Program-made: the position numbers and the translations under genes
Origin: Chloroflexota bacterium
GTDB lineage: Bacteria; Chloroflexota; Chloroflexia; QHBQ01; JADMIH01
Reading direction: 5' to 3'
DNA length: 29,790 nt
Assembly (NCBI GenBank): GCA_015478675.1
Contig: JADMIH010000028.1
Coordinates: 1-29,790, forward strand
Shown: positions 15,243 through 22,497 of the stretch, piece after piece
How the letters are laid out: each line of letters opens with the position of its first letter
How positions within the stretch are numbered: position 1 is the first letter of the stretch
The notes under the pieces: generated by a model
Seen by the model: only the letters and a program-made list of their open reading frames with translations
Databases searched by the model: none
Told to the model about the DNA's origin: nothing

Positions 15243-15295
15243 TCACCGCTCGTTTACCTGGGGCAACCCTGATATTCACTCCAGCGCCTTAGACT
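15243..15295 (+). promoter_or_regulatory. Degenerate four-repeat promoter of the second two-component operon
   Basis: At 11-bp steps the units read TCAC (15243), TTAC (15254), AACC (15265) and TCAC (15276). The first and last sit in the longer shared string ATTCAC. TAGACT (-10-like) starts at 15290, exactly 14 bp after the last unit, as in the perfect arrays. A weak self-controlled site is the simplest reading. Confidence 0.55.
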
Positions 15296-15344
15296 TGAAG
15301 TAGCGAATATTGAACACAGGTATCCTGGGAGTGAGGATTGAACG

Positions 15345-16019
15345 ATGCAACGCATACTGGTAATTGACGACGATCCCGGCGTGACGAGCGTGCTGAAACG
15401 GGGGCTTTCATACGAGGGCTTTGCGGTGGATACCGCCTCTTCGGGCCATGAAGGGTTAGATGTAGCCCGTCTACGCTACCCTGACCTGGTGATTTTAGAT
15501 GTCATGATGCCCGGCATAGACGGGCTTGAAACTCTTCGACGGCTGCGCGCCGCTGATACGCAGCTTCCAGTGCTGATGCTCACAGGCAAGGACGCACCCA
15601 GTGACCAGGTGGAAGGGCTTGAGCGAGGGGCCGACGACTATGTGGTAAAGCCGTTCACTTTCGAGGTGCTGCTGGCGAGGGTGCGCGCGCTTCTGAGGCG
15701 GCACGAGACCGAGCACCCTGACGTGCTGAGGTTCGCCGACCTGGGCCTTGATACCGGTGCGCGGCGGGCGCAGCGCGGAGAGCGCAGCATAGACCTGACG
15801 AGCATCGAGTTCGACCTGCTCCGGCAGCTAATGGAGCACCCGCAGAGGGTTCTACCCAAAGAATTCCTGCTTGACCGCGTATGGGGCTACGACTTCGGGG
15901 GAAGCACCAACATTGTTGAGGTGTACGTGAAGCAGCTCCGGCAGAAGCTGGAAGCGGAGGGCGAGCCTCGCCTGATCCACACTTTGCGCGGCAGCGGCTA
16001 CGTGCTGCGGGAAGATTAG
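15345..16019 (+). CDS. OmpR-family response regulator (candidate regulator of the TCAG arrays)
   Basis: A 224-residue response regulator. The receiver has Asp8/Asp9, phospho-acceptor Asp52 (VILDVMMPG), Thr80 and Lys102 (VVKPFT). The C-terminal winged helix has DLTSIEFDLLRQLMEHPQR, a recognition helix in NIVEVYVKQLRQKL, and the TLRGSGYVLR hairpin. It most resembles MprA-type regulators, which act on envelope-stress genes. It is followed after ten bases by its kinase. It lies in the middle of the region with eight TCAG-like promoters, one of which (degenerate) is its own. It is therefore my leading candidate for the protein that binds them; the regulator at 6360 is the alternative. Confidence 0.93.
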   Translation: MQRILVIDDDPGVTSVLKRGLSYEGFAVDTASSGHEGLDVARLRYPDLVILDVMMPGIDGLETLRRLRAADTQLPVLMLTGKDAPSDQVEGLERGADDYVVKPFTFEVLLARVRALLRRHETEHPDVLRFADLGLDTGARRAQRGERSIDLTSIEFDLLRQLMEHPQRVLPKEFLLDRVWGYDFGGSTNIVEVYVKQLRQKLEAEGEPRLIHTLRGSGYVLRED

Positions 16020-16029
16020 AGGGGGTTTT

Positions 16030-17493
16030 GTGTCATTTCAGATGTCGCTGCGACTGCGGCTGGCGCTCTGGTATGGGGCGCTCACGGTCCTCACAATCCT
16101 TGTTATTTGCGTGCTTATTTATGCGATACATACCCGCGCTCACTACGACGACCTGGATGTAAACCTGCAAAGCGGCGGAGAACATCTCTTGCAGGAGTAC
16201 AAATCGGGCAACCTCCCAGGGAACGAAGGCGCGAACCTCGTTCCCGGACTACAGCCTGGGTTGGAGGCGCGCCTGTACGGGTCGCAAGGGCAGATGGTAG
16301 CTCAATCGCCGGGTGCGGCGCTTGGCCCCCAGATAGACGTGCCGGCAGCTGCTGCACGCCCCTTTCAAGCGGCATACGACCCGGTTGCGGGGCTGGCGCC
16401 ACCTCTTATGCCCGTCGCACAGGGGCGCGGTGCCTTCGGTGTAGCCACAGAGCCTGATGGCACGCGCTGGCGGTTCTACATCTTGACCGTTGGAGAGACG
16501 ACCAACACGGCAACCCTGAGCGCCCGCTATCTTGCAGTGCTGACCCCCCTCGAGCGGCTAGACGCGTCTATCGGGGGCTTCCGGCGGCTGATCTTGTTGC
16601 TGGCTGTGGCGGGCGCTCTATTGAGCTTCGCCGCCGGTTGGCTGCTGGCGCGGCGGGGGCTTCGACCCGTGGCTGCCCTCACGAATACCGCGGCGGCCAT
16701 TGCCCTATCGGGCGACCTGGGGCGACGTGTGCCCGGCGCGGGTAAAGATGACGAACTTGGGCACTTGGCATCCACCTTCAACAGGATGCTGAGCAGCGTT
16801 GAGCAGGCATACCAGGCCCAGCAGCACTTCGTATCGGATGCGTCGCACGAGCTACGAGCACCCCTCACCGCCATCCAGGGCAACCTGGAGTTGCTGGAGC
16901 GCCACGTCGATATGCCGCCCGCCGAGCGACAAGAAGCCGTGAGCGAAGCGAGCCGTGAGACCCGACGACTGGCGCGTCTGGTGGCCGATCTGCTGGCCCT
17001 TGCGCGCGCCGACGCGGGCGTTGCGATCCGCAGTGACCGAATTGAGCTTGATCGAATACTGCTCGAAGCGCTGGCGGCGGGCCGTCACCTGACGCAAGGT
17101 CAGAATATAGAGGTAGCCGAGATGGAGCCCGTGATAGTAAGAGGTGACGCCGACCGCCTGAAGCAGTTGGCGCTGATTCTGATAGACAACGCTATCAAGT
17201 ATACTCCGCCCGGCGGGCGCATCACGCTGCGGTTGCGGCGGAGCAGAGGGCAAGAGGACAAAGTGGAACTGGTGGTGCAGGACACCGGCATCGGTATCGC
17301 CCCTCAGGACCTCCTACACCTCTTTGAGCGATTCTACCGGGCCGACCCCGCCCGCTCCCGCGACCCCGGCGGCACCGGACTGGGCCTGCCAATCGCCAAA
17401 TGGATAGCTGAGCAGCATGGTGGAGAGATCGCCGTGGAGAGCCGACCCGGTGAGGGTACAACTGTGACGGTCACACTACCAGCCCTTTCGTGA
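16030..17493 (+). CDS. Sensor histidine kinase, partner of the 15345 regulator
   Basis: A 487-residue membrane kinase. Helix 1 spans about residues 12-33, followed by an extracytoplasmic domain of about 150 residues and helix 2 (about 186-206), then a HAMP linker. Phospho-acceptor His273 lies in DASHELRAP. The ATPase domain has ILIDNAIKYTPP, DTGIGI, FERFYR and TGLGLPIA. The external domain has no Cys, only one Met in its second half near PPLMPV and few His, so direct metal binding is less obvious than in the kinase at 5185; an envelope-stress signal is equally possible. The GTG start follows AGGGGG closely. An ATG 12 bases downstream is an alternative start. Confidence 0.93.
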   Translation: MSFQMSLRLRLALWYGALTVLTILVICVLIYAIHTRAHYDDLDVNLQSGGEHLLQEYKSGNLPGNEGANLVPGLQPGLEARLYGSQGQMVAQSPGAALGPQIDVPAAAARPFQAAYDPVAGLAPPLMPVAQGRGAFGVATEPDGTRWRFYILTVGETTNTATLSARYLAVLTPLERLDASIGGFRRLILLLAVAGALLSFAAGWLLARRGLRPVAALTNTAAAIALSGDLGRRVPGAGKDDELGHLASTFNRMLSSVEQAYQAQQHFVSDASHELRAPLTAIQGNLELLERHVDMPPAERQEAVSEASRETRRLARLVADLLALARADAGVAIRSDRIELDRILLEALAAGRHLTQGQNIEVAEMEPVIVRGDADRLKQLALILIDNAIKYTPPGGRITLRLRRSRGQEDKVELVVQDTGIGIAPQDLLHLFERFYRADPARSRDPGGTGLGLPIAKWIAEQHGGEIAVESRPGEGTTVTVTLPALS

Positions 17494-17511
17494 CCAGCAA
17501 TTTCGAATTTC

Positions 17512-17564
17512 TCAGCATAGCAACAGCCCTTCCTCAGCCGCGCCTCAGCAAAAAGCACGATCCT
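17512..17564 (+). promoter_or_regulatory. TCAG-array promoter of the HMA / EamA pair
   Basis: Units at 11-bp steps are TCAG (17512), ACAG (17523), TCAG (17534) and TCAG (17545). GATCCT starts at 17559, 14 bp after the last unit, and differs from the TATCCT of two other members only in the first base. The predicted leader to the ATG at 17611 is about 40 bases. Confidence 0.75.
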
Positions 17565-17610
17565 AGCAGGTGTGAGGTGTAAGCACATTCAACCTGATAG
17601 GAGAAGCGAT

Positions 17611-17871
17611 ATGGAGGAGGGAACTAGCAAAACTGTAGGTGTCACTCTGCCGATCTACGGTCTCGGCTGTGGAGGAGGTGGCGCCTTAGCTGTCGAGCGG
17701 GCACTCAGTAAGTCCCCAGGCGTAAAGCGGGCCTACGTGAACCCACTCACCGAAATGGCCTACATCCAGTACGACCCGGCTCTGACCGGCCCTGAACGAT
17801 TGGAAGCTGCGATCGTGGGGCTGGGCTTTGGGGCGGGTGCTGGTAGCCCAGGCGATTCATATGCTCGGTAA
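17611..17871 (+). CDS. Small HMA-like protein with a degenerate metal motif
   Basis: An 86-residue protein with the beta-alpha-beta-beta-alpha-beta order of heavy-metal-associated (HMA) domains: KTVGVTLPIYGLGC, AVERALSKSPGVKRAYVN, MAYIQYDP and LEAAIVGLGFG. The usual metal motif GMxCxxC is changed to GLGCGGGG, leaving one Cys. It may have lost transport-type binding, bind metal as a dimer, or have become a sensor or partner module. The P-type ATPase at 28725 has a similar degenerate domain (GLGRGG), so the two look related. The start is the ATG with AGGAG seven bases upstream. It is first behind a TCAG array and overlaps the EamA transporter gene. Confidence 0.78.
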   Translation: MEEGTSKTVGVTLPIYGLGCGGGGALAVERALSKSPGVKRAYVNPLTEMAYIQYDPALTGPERLEAAIVGLGFGAGAGSPGDSYAR

Positions 17872-18904
17872 GCAGGTGCGTACCAGGCTAATCACCCATT
17901 CCACCGCGCCCTCGCATGCGCCTGCGGTCTTGCCTGCCGCGCCTTCCGTGATCGTCCTGCTCACGAGCGCCCTGGCTTTCACCATTATTTATGCCGCCTG
18001 CTTTGCGGCAATCAAGGCGGGGTTGTCCTTTGCGCCTCCCCTCATGTATGGCGGCCTGCGGGCGTTGATTGGGGGCCTGGCTTTGCTGGCGTTGGTGGCC
18101 GCTTTGCGCCGCCCACTCCTCCCTCCCCGACGGAACTGGTCCGGAGTGCTGCTACTCGCTACCGTCTCCACCACAATCGGCTTCGGGGCGATGTTTCTCA
18201 GCCCCGGTAGGACGGGTGCAGGCATCGCCTCGGTGCTGGGCAACACTCAGCCACTTTTCGCGGTTGTGCTGGCGGCCATATTTTTGAAAGAGAGGATGAC
18301 GTTTCCCAGGCTTGTGGCCCTAACGCTAGGCACGGCCGGGGCCACCCTTATCGCCTACCCCGCCCTGGCAGGCGCGGACGCCTATGGCCTTTCAGGGGCT
18401 GTCCTGGCACTCGCGGCCTCAGCGGGCACGGCGGCAGGCAGCGTTATTCTGAAGCGGATGCAGATCAAAGACGAGACTTCCCCAGAACCCTCGCGCACCC
18501 GACGAGGCTCCGGCTTCGGTCGCGCGCTACTGGTGGTAGCCGCCTGGCAGCTCATCATCGGCAGCCTGCCCCTCCTTGCCTTATCGGGACTTACCGAGCG
18601 TGGCACACCCGTAATCTGGAGTGCCGAGTTCATCACCCTCCTCTTATCACTGGCGCTCGTGGGCACTTCGTTCGCCACCGCCCTGTGGTACTGGTTGGTG
18701 CAGCGCGTGGAGGTGGGCAGGCTATCAATGTTCCTCTTCTTCGTGCCGGTAGTGGGCCTGGGAATAGCCGCCTTTATAGTAGGCGAGCGCGTGGGCCCCC
18801 TTGAAGTGCTGGGTGCGGCGCTGGCAGTGGCGGGCATCGGGGCTACGGTGTGGGAGTCGGCCCGAGGCGGTCCCTCGACAGAGGCCCAGGAGACTGTCCG
18901 ATAG
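17861..18904 (+). CDS. EamA/DMT-family transporter
   Basis: A 347-residue integral membrane protein of the drug/metabolite transporter superfamily with two EamA repeats, about ten helices in all. Repeat 1 has AACFAAIKAGLSFAPPLMYGGLRAL and ends with FLKERMTFPRLVALTLGTAGATL. Repeat 2 ends with VGERVGPLEVLGAALAVAGIGATV. Such proteins export or import small metabolites such as amino acids or drugs; the substrate cannot be read. The ATG used overlaps the HMA gene by 11 bases and has AGGCG seven bases upstream; a GTG at 17828 would give 11 more residues. Coupling to an HMA protein is unusual for this family. Confidence 0.88.
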   Translation: MLGKQVRTRLITHSTAPSHAPAVLPAAPSVIVLLTSALAFTIIYAACFAAIKAGLSFAPPLMYGGLRALIGGLALLALVAALRRPLLPPRRNWSGVLLLATVSTTIGFGAMFLSPGRTGAGIASVLGNTQPLFAVVLAAIFLKERMTFPRLVALTLGTAGATLIAYPALAGADAYGLSGAVLALAASAGTAAGSVILKRMQIKDETSPEPSRTRRGSGFGRALLVVAAWQLIIGSLPLLALSGLTERGTPVIWSAEFITLLLSLALVGTSFATALWYWLVQRVEVGRLSMFLFFVPVVGLGIAAFIVGERVGPLEVLGAALAVAGIGATVWESARGGPSTEAQETVR

Positions 18905-18920
18905 CAGGCACGTCTGTCCT

Positions 18921-18942
18921 GGCTATTGGGTAAGCAATAGCC
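18921..18942. terminator. Short hairpin between convergent genes
   Basis: GGCTATTG (18921-18928) and CAATAGCC (18935-18942) form a perfect 8-bp stem with a six-base loop between the stops of the EamA gene and the leftward rhodanese gene. The downstream plus strand is moderately T-rich (CTATTTGTCTT). It may terminate in both directions. Confidence 0.5.
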
Positions 18943-18950
18943 GGCTTGAG

Positions 18951-19442
18951 CTATTTGTCTTCAGGTATTATTTCGTAGCCTGCCGCTTTCCAGGCGATCA
19001 TGCCTCCGTCTAAATTGTAGACGTTTCTATAGCCTAGCCTCACCAGCGTTTCACTGGCTATGCTGCTCATCCGGCCACTGCGGCATGCCAGCACGATCCT
19101 GGCGTACTTGTCAGAGGGAAACTTGCTTATTTGCTGTTCAACCTGATCGTAGGGTATGCGCGCATCGGTCTTCGGCAGTCGCCCCTCGGGTGGAGTATGC
19201 ACGTCAACCAGCAAGAAGTCTTTCTTGTCGAGCATGGCCTTAAGGTCTGCTGGGCGGAGATTTTTGTACGCTCCGTAAGCGGTATTTACGATGATGCCCA
19301 CAGGAGTAGCAGGCACAGAAGTGGCAGGCAAGGCAGTCGCACGGGGGCGGTCTGTTTCGCTGCACCCATAAAGGAGAGTCAGCAGAAGGAGCAGCACCAG
19401 GAGAGCTAATAGCCGCATCTTTTTATCTCTTGCAAATCGCAC
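18951..19442 (-). CDS. Rhodanese-domain lipoprotein
   Basis: A 163-residue exported protein. A basic start and a Leu-rich core end at LLYGC, a lipobox that would attach it to the outer face of the membrane. After a Pro/Thr/Ala linker comes a single rhodanese domain: FLLVDVHTP at the front, ARIPYDQV, and the active-site loop ACRSGRMS with the catalytic Cys, then GYRNVYNLDGGMIAWKAAGY at the end. Rhodaneses carry sulfur as a persulfide on this Cys. The substrate outside the cell membrane is unknown. The start is uncertain: a GTG at 19442 follows AAGGGGAA, an ATG at 19418 is also possible. It lies downstream of another lipoprotein gene and is probably co-transcribed. Confidence 0.85.
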   Translation of the reverse strand: MRFARDKKMRLLALLVLLLLLTLLYGCSETDRPRATALPATSVPATPVGIIVNTAYGAYKNLRPADLKAMLDKKDFLLVDVHTPPEGRLPKTDARIPYDQVEQQISKFPSDKYARIVLACRSGRMSSIASETLVRLGYRNVYNLDGGMIAWKAAGYEIIPEDK

Positions 19443-19475
19443 TCTTTCCCCTTCGATGCCCACAGTTAGCTGTGC

Positions 19476-19976
19476 CTACTTTCCTTGTGCCTGGTAGACG
19501 ACGGAGTAGTATCCCTCTTCGGGCACCGTGTAAACTTGCCCGGCAGCCACGCCCGGCTTCTTGAACTCAAACGTTTGATGCCCCGGGGCGCACCCCTCCC
19601 TTATCGACGTGACCTCGTAACCCTGGGCCTTCAGGCTATTGTAATAGTAAGTGATGACTTCCCGGTCCTGGAAGGGGCTTACGAACAAGATGGTGTCTGT
19701 TTCAGGAATAGTACCGCACATAGCAGCGCCGGACGGAGGAGAAACGAAGTTAGAGGGCAGGTCACCCGCGTTACCTTTCTTGAACAGCTTGTCCCCATAC
19801 ATAGGCACCCTGGCGCACGCCTCCCCTTGCGATCCACCCGCTACAGCATCGCCAGGCGTGGGGCTGCTGGGCTGCTTCCCTGATAACCCCGCGCTCCCAC
19901 AGCCTGCGAGAAGCAAGACTGCTGCCTGCGCAATGAGTAGAACCGCTCTGGTTTGGATTTGTCCTTTCAGATGCAA
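19476..19976 (-). CDS. Lipoprotein of unknown function
   Basis: A 166-residue protein with a signal peptide and lipobox (LLLAGC, Cys near residue 26), a Ser/Pro/Gly linker and a small C-terminal domain (about 60-166). The domain contains three Cys (EACARVP, AMCGTIP, EGCAPGH) and a YYYNSLKAQGYEVTS segment that resembles the amphipathic helix-turn of many small periplasmic alpha/beta domains. I do not recognise the family. The start is a TTG with AGGAG six bases upstream. Three 11-bp repeats lie immediately upstream, and the divergent site-2-protease operon is controlled by a TCAG array in the same gap. Confidence 0.75.
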   Translation of the reverse strand: MHLKGQIQTRAVLLIAQAAVLLLAGCGSAGLSGKQPSSPTPGDAVAGGSQGEACARVPMYGDKLFKKGNAGDLPSNFVSPPSGAAMCGTIPETDTILFVSPFQDREVITYYYNSLKAQGYEVTSIREGCAPGHQTFEFKKPGVAAGQVYTVPEEGYYSVVYQAQGK

Positions 19977-19990
19977 GCAAAGCTCCTAAC

Positions 19991-20020
19991 CAGATTCTAC
20001 ACAGATTCTACACAGATTCT
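19991..20020 (-). promoter_or_regulatory. Three CAGATTCT repeats at 11-bp steps, with -10-like boxes, before the lipoprotein gene
   Basis: CAGATTCT begins at 19991, 20002 and 20013, exactly 11 bp apart, and the first two copies are perfect 11-mers (CAGATTCTACA). On the minus strand the perfect copies contain TAGAAT, a good -10 hexamer, so up to two start sites could lie 10-25 bases before the TTG start. It is either a regulator site or a recent repeat expansion at a promoter. Confidence 0.55.
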
Positions 20021-20051
20021 GGGACCAATTCAACTTACGACGCGCCTACCT

Positions 20052-20104
20052 TCAGGAAGCCATCAGCATCACTTCAGCCGACGCTCAGGAAGGTGGGCCA
20101 TACT
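20052..20104 (+). promoter_or_regulatory. Four-repeat TCAG promoter of the site-2-protease operon
   Basis: TCAG begins at 20052, 20063, 20074 and 20085, all at 11-bp steps. CATACT (-10-like) starts at 20099, 14 bp after the last T. The start of transcription near 20111 rules out the longer reading frames that begin upstream and supports the start at 20148. Confidence 0.85.
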
Positions 20105-20147
20105 GGGAGCGTTCACGGCCACATATGGAGGTATGCAGGAGATGGGA

Positions 20148-21299
20148 ATGGATGAGGGTACGTTCAAAGTCGCCAGGATTGGCGGAATTGACATCAAGGT
20201 ACACTGGAGTCTGCTGATAATCGTAGCGATGATCAGCTTCGAGTTGGCAGTGGGCTACTTCCCCATGCACGTACCGAGCGCAGGCGCTCCTACTTACTGG
20301 GCACTGGGGCTGCTGACGGCGCTGCTCCTCTTTGTGTCGGTGCTGCTGCACGAGCTGAGCCACTCTTTCGTGGCCCGCGCAATGGGCCTGCCGGTGCGCG
20401 ACATTACTTTGTTTATATTCGGCGGAGCGTCCAATATCGAGCGCGAGCCGGAGCGTGCCCGCGACGAGTTCCTAGTAGCTGTGGTGGGGCCGCTTACCAG
20501 CCTGGCTCTCGCCTTCCTCTTCTTCGTGCTGGGGCAAACTGTGACCTCGGCAAGTCAGCTGGGTCTGAGCACTCTAGCCGTGCTGCACGATCTTGCATAC
20601 ATCAACCTTATACTGGGGCTGTTCAACCTGGTGCCCGGCTTCCCCCTCGACGGCGGGCGGGTGCTGCGCTCCATAATCTGGGCCATTAGCGGCAACTTCA
20701 AAACTGCTACCCGCATCGCGGGGTTCGTAGGGCAGTTGGTCGCCTACGCCTTCATCTTCTGGGGCGTCTTTCAGGTCTTCGTGAGTGGCGACCTGGGCGG
20801 GCTGTGGATCGCCTTTATCGGCTGGTTCCTGTTGAACGCCGCGGGACAGAGCGTTGCCGCAGTGCAGATGGAGGACACTTTGCGCGGGGTAACGGTCGGG
20901 CAGGTAATGGGTCCCACTCCTGAACCTGCGCCCCCGCAGGTGACACTGACCTACCTGCTGAACCACCATGTGCTGCCCAACAACCTGCGAGCAGTGCCGG
21001 TAGCCCATGACGGGCGCTTCCTCGGCTTCGTCACACTGTCGGATATGCAGAAAGTTCCGCAGGAGGAGTGGGGAGCCACAAGGGTCGTGCAGGTAATGGC
21101 ACCCGCCGAGGGGCTTCCAACCGCACAGCCTGGCGAACCCCTGGCACCGGCTCTCCAAAGCCTGGAAGAGTCAGGGCTTGAGCAACTGCCGGTGCTCGAT
21201 GGGTCTGACAGATTGGTAGGGCTGCTGAACCGGGATGACGCGATACGATGGCTGCAAATCCGCCGGTCATTGAAGCTCGACGCCTCCGCGCAACGGTGA
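20148..21299 (+). CDS. Site-2 protease (M50B) with CBS pair
   Basis: A 383-residue intramembrane zinc metalloprotease. The catalytic HELSH lies at residues 68-72 inside a membrane helix, and the third ligand Asp168 is in LVPGFPLDGG. Around these are about six hydrophobic segments, followed by a cytoplasmic part with two CBS motifs (about 235-300 and 310-370), which often bind adenine nucleotides and regulate the enzyme. Such Rip-type proteases cut membrane-bound anti-sigma factors and similar regulators during envelope stress; no target is encoded nearby. The start at 20148 has AGGAG six bases upstream; ATGs at 20133 and 20142 are alternatives. It is first in an operon behind a TCAG array. 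Confidence 0.9.
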   Translation: MDEGTFKVARIGGIDIKVHWSLLIIVAMISFELAVGYFPMHVPSAGAPTYWALGLLTALLLFVSVLLHELSHSFVARAMGLPVRDITLFIFGGASNIEREPERARDEFLVAVVGPLTSLALAFLFFVLGQTVTSASQLGLSTLAVLHDLAYINLILGLFNLVPGFPLDGGRVLRSIIWAISGNFKTATRIAGFVGQLVAYAFIFWGVFQVFVSGDLGGLWIAFIGWFLLNAAGQSVAAVQMEDTLRGVTVGQVMGPTPEPAPPQVTLTYLLNHHVLPNNLRAVPVAHDGRFLGFVTLSDMQKVPQEEWGATRVVQVMAPAEGLPTAQPGEPLAPALQSLEESGLEQLPVLDGSDRLVGLLNRDDAIRWLQIRRSLKLDASAQR

Positions 21300-21372
21300 T
21301 GCCCGCCCCAGAGGGTTGTGGCACGAAAAGTGAGGCAACAAAAGACAATAGTTTCGCTGACAGGAGAAAACA

Positions 21373-22497
21373 ATGAATACGGGCAAGCATGCAGATAATG
21401 GAATAATCGTCGTCACCGGTGCAAAGGGACGCATCGGGGATGAAGTCATGAGGCGCTTTGCCGGGCGCTTCAGCCAGGTGGTCGGCTTCGACCGTAAGTC
21501 GCCCGATCCCCCGCCGCCCGGCTGCGTGTATGAGCCGGTAGAGATAACATCGGACGAGAGCGTGCGGGAGGGCCTCCGCATCATACGCGAGCATCACGGC
21601 ACCCATATTGCATCGTTCATCCATCTCGCTGCCTACTACAGCTTCTCCGGCGACCGCAGCCCCCTGTATGAGGAGATCACGGTACGTGGCACCGAGCGCC
21701 TGCTGCGCGGTTTGCAAGAGCAGGGGTTTGCGGTAGAGCAGTTCATCTTCTCCAGCACCATGCTCGTGCACAAACCTGCCGAGCCGGGGCAGTTCATAAC
21801 CGAGGATTGGCCCATCGAGCCGACCTGGGCTTACCCGGAGTCGAAGGTCAAGACCGAGGCGCTAATACTGCGCGAGCACAGCGACATACCGGCGGTGCTG
21901 CTGCGTATCGCGGGCGTTTACGACGATGGGTGCCACTCGATCCCCCTGGCGAACCAGATACAGCGCATCTACGAGAAGCAGTTCACGGCGGGCTTCTTTT
22001 CGGGCGAGACGGCGCACGGCCAGTCGTTCCTGCACATGGACGACCTGGTGGATGCGATAGGGCTTGCAGTGGAACGGCGGGCGCAACTGCCCCCGGAGAC
22101 TGTGCTGCTCATCGGTGAGCCGGACGTAGTCAGCTACGATGAGCTTCAGCACACCATGTCGCGCCGGCTACGCGGCAAGGATTTGGAGACGCTGGAAGTG
22201 CCGAAGCCTCTCGCCAGGATAGGTGCTGCCGTCATGGGTCTGGAGACCCTGGTGGGCAAAGAGCCGTTCATCAAGCCCTGGATGATAGACCGCGCGGACG
22301 AGCACTACGCCCTGGACATCACCCGCGCCCGCACTCTGCTCGGCTGGGAGCCTAAGCGAACGTTGCGCCAGACGCTTCCCATTATGATCGAGGCCCTCAA
22401 GGCGGACCCCCTCGGCTGGTATAAGGAGAACGACCTGAAACCACCGCCCCACCTCGAAAAGGCCGCCAGGCAGGACCAAGGAGGAGGTGACAGATGA
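21373..22497 (+). CDS. NAD-dependent epimerase/dehydratase family protein
   Basis: A 374-residue extended SDR. The N-terminal Rossmann motif is VVTGAKGRIG (TGxxGxxG type, residues 13-22). HLAAYYSF follows strand 4, the Ser in IFSSTMLVHK and the Tyr-x-x-x-Lys in AYPESKVK form the active site, and a substrate domain follows. The family acts on nucleotide sugars and related compounds; which one cannot be read. The C-terminal 30 residues (GWYKENDLKPPPHLE onward) extend beyond the fold. The ATG has AGGAG six bases upstream, and the gene lies 73 bases after the protease. Its TGA overlaps the ATG of the next gene, so it is coupled to the SPW-VKOR protein. Confidence 0.9.
   Translation: MNTGKHADNGIIVVTGAKGRIGDEVMRRFAGRFSQVVGFDRKSPDPPPPGCVYEPVEITSDESVREGLRIIREHHGTHIASFIHLAAYYSFSGDRSPLYEEITVRGTERLLRGLQEQGFAVEQFIFSSTMLVHKPAEPGQFITEDWPIEPTWAYPESKVKTEALILREHSDIPAVLLRIAGVYDDGCHSIPLANQIQRIYEKQFTAGFFSGETAHGQSFLHMDDLVDAIGLAVERRAQLPPETVLLIGEPDVVSYDELQHTMSRRLRGKDLETLEVPKPLARIGAAVMGLETLVGKEPFIKPWMIDRADEHYALDITRARTLLGWEPKRTLRQTLPIMIEALKADPLGWYKENDLKPPPHLEKAARQDQGGGDR

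Noticed and set aside
19953..20147. N-terminal extension of the site-2 protease
   Set aside because: It would cover the TCAG array and -10 box, and overlaps the start of the divergent lipoprotein gene.
21031..21771. Minus-strand open frame spanning the protease-epimerase junction
   Set aside because: It overlaps two strong genes, lacks a ribosome binding site and shows no family features.
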